From assembly GCA_964430375.1 (NCBI GenBank), contig CAYSEZ010000029.1, positions 1 to 10,881 of the forward strand: DNA of 10,881 bases. Direction: 5' to 3'. Each line of letters opens with the position of its first letter. Positions within the stretch are counted from its first letter, which is position 1. Positions 1 to 5,358 of this stretch are shown here, one piece after another. The position numbers and the translations under genes are program-made. Source of the stretch: HGM10836 sp964430375 (GTDB lineage Bacteria > Bacillota_I > Bacilli_A > RF39 > UBA660). The notes below the pieces were generated by a model. The model did no database searches, was not told the origin of the DNA, and saw only the letters and a list, made by a program, of their open reading frames with translations.

Positions 1-8
1 TCATTCAT
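1..8 (-). CDS. start of a gene running off the left edge
   Basis: Only the start is inside the window. A strong Shine-Dalgarno GGAGGT (minus strand, 20 to 15) lies 6 bases ahead of an ATG at 8 to 6, and the next codon is AAT. A second ATG at 4 to 2 is in another frame and farther from the ribosome site, so 8 is preferred. Nothing can be said about the product. The gene lies downstream of the terminator at 95-130 and appears to have its own promoter. Confidence 0.5.
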
Positions 9-26
9 AAAATTACCTCCATATAC

Positions 27-55
27 TTAATACACCTTAATAGCAATAAATACAA
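27..55 (-). promoter_or_regulatory. putative promoter of the left-edge gene with a 10-bp-spaced direct repeat
   Basis: On the minus strand, -35 TTGTAT (55-50) and -10 TATTAA (32-27) are separated by 17 bases. TATTAAG occurs twice, at 42-36 and 32-26, exactly one helical turn apart, as is common for tandem activator sites. The predicted start point is close to the ribosome site, so the leader would be very short. Box matches are easy to find by chance in such AT-rich DNA. Confidence 0.35.
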
Positions 56-58
56 GTC

Positions 59-87
59 TTGAAAAAAATGCAATTTTGTGATAATAT
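59..87 (+). promoter_or_regulatory. putative plus-strand promoter facing a terminator hairpin
   Basis: TTGAAA (59-64) and TAATAT (82-87) with a 17-base spacer give a good sigma-A-like match on the plus strand, overlapping the minus-strand -35 at 50-55. Transcription would start near 94 and almost at once enter the hairpin at 100-130. No plus-strand gene follows. It may be a chance match. Confidence 0.25.
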
Positions 88-92
88 AAAGA

Positions 93-130
93 CAGAAAAA
101 AAGAAGGAATAACTAGAAAATTCCTTCTTT
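93..130 (-). terminator. rho-independent terminator, possibly bidirectional
   Basis: An 11-bp perfect stem (100-110 paired with 120-130, core AAGAAGGAAT) has a 9-base loop. On the minus strand it is followed by a run of T from 100 down to 95. It would end the leftward transcript coming from the XRE/HXXEE cluster and the TetR remnant. On the plus side the stem is followed by a T-rich but interrupted stretch, so it could work weakly in that direction too. Confidence 0.8.
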
Positions 131-164
131 ATTTATTATATAATAATCTACAAATTGTAATTTA

Positions 165-371
165 TCATTTTATTTTATTTAAAGTTTTCATTACCTTAAA
201 TATCATATTAAATAATTTTGTAGTAGCATTTTCTTTTCCAACACTTTCATACTTGTTATACCAAAGCATAGCAGTAAAAACCCCTTTATTATTTGTAGCA
301 TAATCATAAAAAGTATAACACATATTTTTAAGAGCATCATATCCTACTACTCCAATAGCAGAATCAAGCAT
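165..371 (-). pseudogene. TetR-family regulator remnant (C-terminal ligand-domain piece)
   Basis: This open frame of 68 codons has no helix-turn-helix. The sequence around GYDALKNMCYTFYDYA (residues 10-25), then FTAMLWYN and ATTKLFNM, resembles the ligand-binding (WHG-type) half of TetR/AcrR regulators. Such proteins are about 180-200 residues, so the DNA-binding half is missing and the C-terminus is cut short. The frame runs only eight codons above the ATG (ILLFEEK) before a stop at 393-395. No Shine-Dalgarno of normal strength precedes the ATG. I infer a decayed gene, although a short expressed dimerisation fragment is not excluded. The family assignment is from recalled sequence pattern only. 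Confidence 0.55.
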
Positions 372-510
372 TTTTTCTTCAAATAAGAGTATTTACAAAT
401 AGTATATCTTAATCTTTTTGTTTTCACCTTTTATATAATTTCAAAAAATATATTAATATTAATATTACAAAATCCACAAACTCTTTTACATTTCTTCCAA
501 ATAACTATTT

Positions 511-1158
511 TCAAAATTTCTTAAAATATCCTGCATCAGCAAATTCATAATTATTATTTTCATTTTTCAATAACTCTTCTGGAAGATTTATCATACACAT
601 TGAACCAAATAACATTGTTATTATTCCGATAGTAACATCTGTCAAAGTTAATCCATTATGAAAATACCAAACTGCTAAAAATATTCCAATAGGCAACTGT
701 GCAAAATATGCTGTAATAGAACCTGGTCCATATATGGTTTTCTTGCCTTGATTTTTGAATTGTTTTTTCATTCTTATTCCTATTATCGTATGCATAACAG
801 CCTCCATAAAATCAAATGCCATCACACCAAAAGCGACTGCTTTTCCTACTTTTAAAAAGACTAAACTACAGAAAAATATTTCAGCAATAAAATTAGTTAG
901 CATATCAGTTAATTGATTCATTGGATATTTATGCAATAGTTTTTCATCTGTAATACCTTTATTTATATTATATGCATAATGAAAACCTCCTGGTATAATC
1001 CATTCTTCTATAACATGTAGCGGAAGAATTATTGCATTTAATGCAACTATTTTCATTGGAATAGTCCATATATTTCTATTTTTAATCAACAATATTGTCA
1101 TTATAATTCCTATTATACACATTACATATATCCAAATTTTACCACACCATTTTTTCAT
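511..1158 (-). CDS. HXXEE-domain integral membrane protein
   Basis: This 215-residue hydrophobic protein carries the motif HVIEE at residues 48-52, followed by WIIPGGFHYAYN, which matches the HXXEE family named for its His-x-x-Glu-Glu motif. The family is membrane-embedded and of unknown biochemical role; the acidic/His cluster could bind a metal, which is inference. Membrane segments are visible at about 8-26, 34-50, 83-105, 108-128, 148-166 and 172-192. The ATG at 1158 has a GGGAGA ribosome site about 6 bases ahead. It follows the four-cysteine protein by 24 bases, so the two are probably co-transcribed. The stop is TGA. Confidence 0.8.
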   Translation of the reverse strand: MKKWCGKIWIYVMCIIGIIMTILLIKNRNIWTIPMKIVALNAIILPLHVIEEWIIPGGFHYAYNINKGITDEKLLHKYPMNQLTDMLTNFIAEIFFCSLVFLKVGKAVAFGVMAFDFMEAVMHTIIGIRMKKQFKNQGKKTIYGPGSITAYFAQLPIGIFLAVWYFHNGLTLTDVTIGIITMLFGSMCMINLPEELLKNENNNYEFADAGYFKKF

Positions 1159-1182
1159 TATATCAATCTCCCTTACAAATTA

Positions 1183-1668
1183 CTATTTATCTTTTTCATA
1201 TTTATAATACTTAATATTATATCTATCTAAATCCTCTATAGTTATTGTACCATACTTTAAAGCATCACTTACTTTTTCTTCATAACCATTTTCATATTCT
1301 ACAATAACATATTCATTTTTAATACAATTCCAATAATAAGTATAATCATTATCTTCGTAAAAACTTTCTAATGCTTCATCACAAGCAAAATCTTTTATAT
1401 CTTTTGAAGTATCTTTAATATTTAGAACTTTACCAATATTTATTTTTACACTAGAGCAAGCAAGTTTTAATCCTTTTCTTTTAATTTGCGGAGTGCTATA
1501 TTCTGCACAATTATATGTATCATAGAATATTCCTCTGTAAACATTACCACCATCATTTCCTATAGCAAACAATGGTCTATTAATTGTAAAAATACAAACT
1601 ATATCAATTACAACTAATAAAACTATAGAACCAATTACCCCTAGAGTTATTTTAATCCATTTTTTCAT
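1183..1668 (-). CDS. membrane-anchored extracytoplasmic four-cysteine protein, paralogue of the XRE sensor domain
   Basis: The protein has 161 residues: a short cationic N-terminus (MKKWIK), one membrane segment (about 7-29) and an extracytoplasmic domain of about 130 residues. That domain matches the C-terminal part of the XRE protein at 2301-3071 almost end to end. Shared blocks include INRPLF / IERPLF, FYDTY, KNxYVIV, VSDAL and ITIxDLDxYNI. Four cysteines (54, 71, 96, 115) have exactly the same spacing (17, 25, 19) as in the XRE protein (150, 167, 192, 211), which suggests two conserved disulfides. A further Cys lies in the membrane segment of both. The family is of unknown function. The start at 1668 is chosen because it keeps the reading frame. 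The better-spaced ATG at 1676 gives only Met-Lys-Lys-stop. Confidence 0.8.
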   Translation of the reverse strand: MKKWIKITLGVIGSIVLLVVIDIVCIFTINRPLFAIGNDGGNVYRGIFYDTYNCAEYSTPQIKRKGLKLACSSVKINIGKVLNIKDTSKDIKDFACDEALESFYEDNDYTYYWNCIKNEYVIVEYENGYEEKVSDALKYGTITIEDLDRYNIKYYKYEKDK

Positions 1669-1676
1669 TTTTTCAT
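1665..1676 (-). other. three-codon upstream ORF (Met-Lys-Lys-stop) overlapping the next start
   Basis: ATGAAAAA is repeated in tandem just ahead of the four-cysteine gene. The first ATG (1676-1674) is 5 bases from the GGAGG (1686-1682), ideal spacing, but reads ATG AAA AAA TGA. The TGA overlaps the real start codon (1668-1666) as ATGA. The real start is 13 bases from the ribosome site. Translation of the gene may therefore depend on termination and restart. Confidence 0.45.
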
Positions 1677-1680
1677 TTTT

Positions 1681-1710
1681 TCCTCCATATAACTATATTT
1701 TATCATAAAA
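1681..1710 (-). repeat. 30-bp leader repeat, copy A
   Basis: This is identical over 30 bases to 2219-2248. Reading on the minus strand it contains the small dyad TTTTATGATAAAA, then ATATAGTTATAT, then the GGAGGA ribosome site. It forms the leader of the four-cysteine gene. Similarity continues for about ten further bases upstream once a 12-base insertion in copy B is allowed. Confidence 0.85.
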
Positions 1711-1717
1711 ATACAAT

Positions 1718-2212
1718 TTATCTTTCTATCTTTTTAATAAATAAATAATATATTAATAAACAAAGTATTATATAATCATAAAACCTTAATCTATCAAATA
1801 AAACTATTGTAATAATTATTGACACTAATATAATTCCCACACTTATAACTTTAGCTAATATTCCTTTTTCTTTTGTTATCCAAGTAAAATAAGCAAATAT
1901 CGGAGAACAAAACGCAAATAAAGTCCATCCAATTATAAAGGTAGTGTTATAAATACCATTTGTAATAAATGAAGTAAAATAATAAGTTATAAGCATTCCA
2001 ATACAAAATGGCAATATATTTTTCATTGCTTGTTTTTTACTCTTACTATATATAGAAATTAATGTTCCAAATAATATCCATATCATCATACCTGAAAATA
2101 AATTACCTAAATTTGTAGAATATATATCTAATAATCTACTTATTACTCCAAGTATAAGTCCTATAAAAAACATAGTTATAGGATTTAATATACTTTTACT
2201 ATTTTTATCCAT
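1718..2212 (-). CDS. conserved-looking multi-pass membrane protein of unknown function
   Basis: The 164-residue protein is almost all hydrophobic, with about six membrane segments (roughly 10-28, 37-54, 64-80, 88-112, 119-140, 146-160). No catalytic or transport motif is recognised. RLLDIYS near residue 26 and FCIGMLITYYFT near 69 look like family signature stretches, but I cannot name the family with confidence. It sits between the XRE sensor and the stand-alone four-cysteine protein, and its leader is identical to that of the latter, so it is likely part of the same regulated unit. The ATG at 2212 is 7 bases from GGAGG. Confidence 0.7.
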   Translation of the reverse strand: MDKNSKSILNPITMFFIGLILGVISRLLDIYSTNLGNLFSGMMIWILFGTLISIYSKSKKQAMKNILPFCIGMLITYYFTSFITNGIYNTTFIIGWTLFAFCSPIFAYFTWITKEKGILAKVISVGIILVSIIITIVLFDRLRFYDYIILCLLIYYLFIKKIER

Positions 2213-2218
2213 AACAAC

Positions 2219-2248
2219 TCCTCCATATAACTATATTTTATCATAAAA
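2219..2248 (-). repeat. 30-bp leader repeat, copy B
   Basis: This is an exact second copy of 1681-1710, here forming the leader of the six-TM protein at 1718-2212 and including its GGAGGA site. The flanking bases also resemble copy A, apart from a 12-base insertion that partly repeats ATAAAA. Duplication of a leader plus gene, or gene conversion between leaders, would explain it. Confidence 0.85.
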
Positions 2249-2300
2249 TTATCTATAAAAATATAATTTAACTTATTCTTTTAATTCAAAATCTAATTTT

Positions 2301-3071
2301 TTAATTATTTTCATACTTTATATAATCAATATTATAATTATCTAAATCATCTATAGTTATATATCCATTATTTAAAGCATCACTAACTGTAACCTCTATA
2401 CCATTTTTGAATTTTACAATAACATAATTATTCTTAGTACATTCAAAATAATAAGTATAATTATAATCTTTATAAAAATAATTCAATATGTAATCACAAG
2501 TAAAATTTTTATCATTTTTTGATTTATCAATAATTTCAACTATTGTATCACCTGCTTCTATCGCAGTTGGACAATTGAATTTTGTGCCCTTTAACTTAAT
2601 CGCAGGTACACTATAATCTTCACAAACATAGGTATCATAAAAAACACCTTTATAAACATTAGAATTAGCAGTTTTTACCCCAAATAGTGGTCTTTCAATA
2701 TTATAAATACAAAGTATATCAACTGCAAATAATGGCGTTATTAATACTATAATAATTATAACTATTCTAAATATTTTATTATTATTTTTAATTTTTTTAC
2801 CTGCATAATTAATAGTATTTAAAATATTTTCTTCAAATTTTTCTTGATAATTATCTTTTTCTAACCTTTCACCACTTAATAATTCATTAATAGAAATATC
2901 TAGAACCTCACATAAAGGCTTCATTAAAGACAAGTCAGGCATACCTCTACCATTTTCCCATTTAGAAATAGTTTTATCAGAAACTAAAAGCTTATCTGCT
3001 AATTCTTGTTGAGTCATATTTTTTTCTTTACGAAGTTTTAAAATAAACTTACCAATTTTTTCTTGATTCAT
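2301..3071 (-). CDS. membrane-anchored XRE-family regulator with extracytoplasmic four-cysteine sensor domain
   Basis: The 256-residue protein has three parts. Residues 5-62 are a Cro/C1-type helix-turn-helix (MTQQELADKLLVSDKTISKWENGRGMPD covers the recognition helices). A linker runs over 63-100. A single membrane segment at about 101-123 leads to an extracytoplasmic domain at 124-256 with Cys150, 167, 192 and 211. That domain is a paralogue of the whole mature part of the protein at 1183-1668. The layout predicts a one-component regulator that binds DNA at the membrane and senses something outside through a disulfide-rich domain. Its likely targets are the downstream membrane genes and itself. 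The ATG at 3071 has a GAGGAGG site at good spacing. The DNA-binding call is firm; the signal and targets are inference. Confidence 0.85.
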   Translation of the reverse strand: MNQEKIGKFILKLRKEKNMTQQELADKLLVSDKTISKWENGRGMPDLSLMKPLCEVLDISINELLSGERLEKDNYQEKFEENILNTINYAGKKIKNNNKIFRIVIIIIVLITPLFAVDILCIYNIERPLFGVKTANSNVYKGVFYDTYVCEDYSVPAIKLKGTKFNCPTAIEAGDTIVEIIDKSKNDKNFTCDYILNYFYKDYNYTYYFECTKNNYVIVKFKNGIEVTVSDALNNGYITIDDLDNYNIDYIKYENN

Positions 3072-3091
3072 AAAGTTTCCTCCTCATAAAC

Positions 3092-3119
3092 ATTATAATA
3101 TAAATTTATTAAATTTAAC
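3092..3119 (-). promoter_or_regulatory. promoter and palindromic operator candidate of the XRE gene
   Basis: On the minus strand, a -10 of TATAAT (3097-3092) lies 16 bases after a weak -35, GTTAAA (3119-3114). The spacer and part of the -35 are occupied by the perfect inverted repeat TAAATTT-AAT-AAATTTA (3101-3117, 17 bp). A regulator dimer bound there would block polymerase, so autoregulation by the XRE protein is plausible. The repeat is pure A/T, and chance is a real alternative. Confidence 0.45.
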
Positions 3120-3139
3120 TATACTATCCGTAGAGAAAA

Positions 3140-3718
3140 CTAATTTTTACCTAAAACACACTTTATTATAATATTTTCTATTAAAGTAATATCATCTTTA
3201 CAATTATTATTAACCCACTCTTTTATTATAGAAATAATACCATTTATATAAAAAGTTAATAAATAATCTTTTTCTTCTACTTCAAATCTATCTAAAATAG
3301 GTATTAAAATATTTGTTTTTAAATGATTATATTTAGATGAAGTTTTCATAACACTAGGATTATTAAAAGATGCATTAAATATTTTTCTATTATCTTTTAT
3401 AAAAGTTAAATATGGAGTTAAATATCTCTTTTCTATTAATATTAAATCATCAAGAGAACTATTTTTTATTTTATCTTTAAAAACCATTAAATCTTTATCA
3501 AAGTAATTTATAAACTTTTCATTTACATAATTAAGTGTTTCTTCTACTAAATCATTTATATTTTCATAATGCAAATAAAAAGTTGATCTATTTAATCCTG
3601 CTTTTTTACATATTTCTTTTACCGTGATATATTCTATATCTTTTTCTTCTAATAAATAAAGTAATGCTTCATCAAAAAAAGATGCAGTACTAAAATATTT
3701 ACTTTCATTTTTATTCAT
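3140..3718 (-). CDS. TetR/AcrR-family transcriptional regulator
   Basis: The 192-residue protein is of normal family length. The N-terminal helix-turn-helix is at about residues 14-60, with the typical ITVKEICKKAGLNRSTFYLHYENINDLVEE block, followed by an all-helical ligand and dimerisation half (about 65-192). The ending, with FYINGIISIIKEWVNN, resembles regulators with the TetR_C-type domain seen in the DhaS group. It starts 19 bases after the stop of the small membrane protein at 3738-4082, so the two form an operon. The palindrome at 4123-4139 is a likely autoregulatory operator. No exporter gene is adjacent, so its effector and regulon are unknown. No clear terminator separates it from the XRE gene. 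Confidence 0.85.
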   Translation of the reverse strand: MNKNESKYFSTASFFDEALLYLLEEKDIEYITVKEICKKAGLNRSTFYLHYENINDLVEETLNYVNEKFINYFDKDLMVFKDKIKNSSLDDLILIEKRYLTPYLTFIKDNRKIFNASFNNPSVMKTSSKYNHLKTNILIPILDRFEVEEKDYLLTFYINGIISIIKEWVNNNCKDDITLIENIIIKCVLGKN

Positions 3719-3737
3719 ATTACCACATCCTCATATA

Positions 3738-4082
3738 TTATTTTTCTATTATTTCATTAGCAAGTTTAATTATGTCACTAGCATATTTTTCCTTACTATA
3801 CTTCAGTATTTTCTTATATAAAGAATAATTAATACTTACTCCAGTTATACCAATAACACCAATTACAATACCTAAAAACATATTATTATTACCAATAACA
3901 TTCATAGATAGACACATACCTATTCCTAGAACAAGACTCATAATTATTCCATTAGTATAAACAAATATTTCAGCAGGAAGTTTTGCTTTTCTATCTAGTT
4001 TTTTAAGTGCAATTACTTTAGATTCATTTTTTACTGAATATTCATTTGCAATATGTTCTGCATATATTTTATCTGTATTCAT
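3738..4082 (-). CDS. small two-TM membrane protein linked to TetR regulator
   Basis: The protein has 114 residues. The reading frame is open farther upstream, but ATG 4082 is chosen because an AAGGAGG ribosome site sits 6-7 bases before it, whereas an earlier ATG at 4136 has none. The N-terminal 36 residues are polar and basic (YAEHIANEYS, VIALKKLDRKAKLP), followed by membrane segments at about 38-62 and 68-86 and a short charged tail. Similar small proteins are common beside TetR genes in gut Firmicutes and are sometimes labelled dihydropteridine reductase. I see no reductase motif and would not use that name. It is the first gene of the unit with the TetR regulator. Confidence 0.8.
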   Translation of the reverse strand: MNTDKIYAEHIANEYSVKNESKVIALKKLDRKAKLPAEIFVYTNGIIMSLVLGIGMCLSMNVIGNNNMFLGIVIGVIGITGVSINYSLYKKILKYSKEKYASDIIKLANEIIEK

Positions 4083-4108
4083 ATTTTCCTCCTTCAAATT
4101 AATTTTAA

Positions 4109-4139
4109 TATATATAATATATATTTTGAAGGACAAAAT
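4109..4139 (-). promoter_or_regulatory. promoter with 17-bp palindromic operator candidate for the TetR unit
   Basis: The perfect inverted repeat ATTTTG-TCCTT-CAAAAT lies at 4123-4139. It covers a possible -35, TTGTCC (4136-4131 on the minus strand), which is 16 bases from a TATATA -10 (4114-4109). A TetR dimer site overlapping the promoter of its own operon is the usual arrangement in this family. The palindrome is seen directly; the link to the TetR protein is inference. Confidence 0.5.
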
Positions 4140-4170
4140 TGAAAGAATGTGTCTATTTCATACATAATAA

Positions 4171-5145
4171 TTAATATTCCTTATTAGTATATTTCTTTTC
4201 TAATTTTCTAACTTTTCCTAAAATTAAATTTAATTTATAATCATCTAACTCTGCAGTTTTAAAATTTATTGAGTCAAGTAATAATATTTCTTCTATACCT
4301 ATCAAACCACTTTCATATAAATTAAATATATAGTTAATTTTTTTCATTAACTCATCATTATCTAAATACTTATCAAATTTATCTATTACTTCTAAATATA
4401 TAAGTGTTGTTTTTCCTATTTCATATTTCATTAATAATTCTTTTAAACTATCTTCTAATTTTTTAGAATATGTTGTTGACGTATTAATAGAATCCTCATA
4501 CCTCTTATATAATAATATTATTTTCTCATCTAAAGTAGAAAAACACACTTTTTTTAATATCTCTTGTTTTCTTTTTATATATTTCATTTTATCCAAATAT
4601 GAAGTTCTAATATTTTCTAAAGTTTCATAAAATTCTATTATAGAAGCTTTATAATTAATTTTATCACTCATATAATCACTAGGTAAATTATATATCTTAT
4701 AAAAAGCTTTTTTACACTTATATTTAAAATTTTCAAATTCATTATCAAACTCCATTTTACATAAAAGAATATTAGTAACAGAATTACATTTTTTTATTTC
4801 TGTTAAATAATCACTAGTTTTAAATTGAAAAGCAAAATGTAAACCCGTTAATAAATTATCTTCTAAAGTATTTGTTTTACCAACATCACGTTTAATATCT
4901 TCTATTTCAAGTATAATTGGATTCCTATATCGACCTAATTCATCAGAATCATTAAATTCATTAATAAATTTACTATTTTTTAAATACTCTATTAAAAAAG
5001 TTTGGGCATCATTTAACTCTTTTATCGTATTTTTATATAAATTAGAATCATATTTAGCCAATATATTTTTATATGCCTTATTTAAGTCTTCTCTAGTAAA
5101 ATTTCTACTTAAATTTAATAATTTTAATGCTTTCTCCAAATTCAT
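4171..5145 (-). CDS. helical protein with degenerate J-like N-terminal domain, function unknown
   Basis: The 324-residue protein is soluble and mostly charged-helical. Residues 4-55 follow the J-domain pattern: LKLLNLSRNFT, then EDLNKAYKNILAKY (helix II), then KELNDAQTFLIEYL (helix III). At the place of the essential His-Pro-Asp motif there is DSN (33-35), so it should not stimulate a DnaK ATPase in the standard way. The remaining 270 residues are lysine- and glutamate-rich helices, possibly coiled coil, without a motif I recognise. There is no signal peptide or membrane segment. The ATG at 5145 has an AAGGAGGG site. The gene stands alone between the AAA ATPase and the small membrane protein. 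Confidence 0.7.
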   Translation of the reverse strand: MNLEKALKLLNLSRNFTREDLNKAYKNILAKYDSNLYKNTIKELNDAQTFLIEYLKNSKFINEFNDSDELGRYRNPIILEIEDIKRDVGKTNTLEDNLLTGLHFAFQFKTSDYLTEIKKCNSVTNILLCKMEFDNEFENFKYKCKKAFYKIYNLPSDYMSDKINYKASIIEFYETLENIRTSYLDKMKYIKRKQEILKKVCFSTLDEKIILLYKRYEDSINTSTTYSKKLEDSLKELLMKYEIGKTTLIYLEVIDKFDKYLDNDELMKKINYIFNLYESGLIGIEEILLLDSINFKTAELDDYKLNLILGKVRKLEKKYTNKEY

Positions 5146-5283
5146 AATTATCCCTCCTTAAATTAGTCATATCTTACCACTTCATCTATAAAATGTCAAA
5201 TAAGAAAACAAAAAAATAAAATTTGAAAATTAGCAAAATTGAGTACATACACGATTGGAAGTTTTTAAGCGACTTTCCTATTA

Positions 5284-5318
5284 TACAAAAGAAAACTCCA
5301 TTGCATAATAACAGAGTT
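5284..5318 (-). terminator. possible terminator after the AAA ATPase
   Basis: On the minus strand, GAACTC (5319-5314) can pair with GAGTTT (5298-5293), closing a loop of about 15 bases, and is followed by a T-rich run TTTTCTTTTG. The stem is short, so this is a weak candidate. It lies about 40 bases past the ATPase stop. The remaining 213-base gap (5146-5358) holds only the ribosome site of the next gene. Confidence 0.35.
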
Positions 5319-5358
5319 CACATTTTACAACCGAGAGCATTATTACTCACACCACTTA

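Noticed and set aside
372..440. Short GTG-start frame (about 430 leftward) as the missing N-terminus of the TetR remnant
   Set aside because: The frame differs from that of the remnant and its residues do not resemble a helix-turn-helix.
3119..3140. Terminator between the TetR and XRE genes
   Set aside because: No stable stem followed by a T-run was found on the minus strand; read-through is possible.
4083..4136. Longer start (ATG 4136) for the small two-TM protein
   Set aside because: There is no ribosome site before 4136, and the extra 18 residues would cover the AAGGAGG site and promoter of the ATG at 4082.
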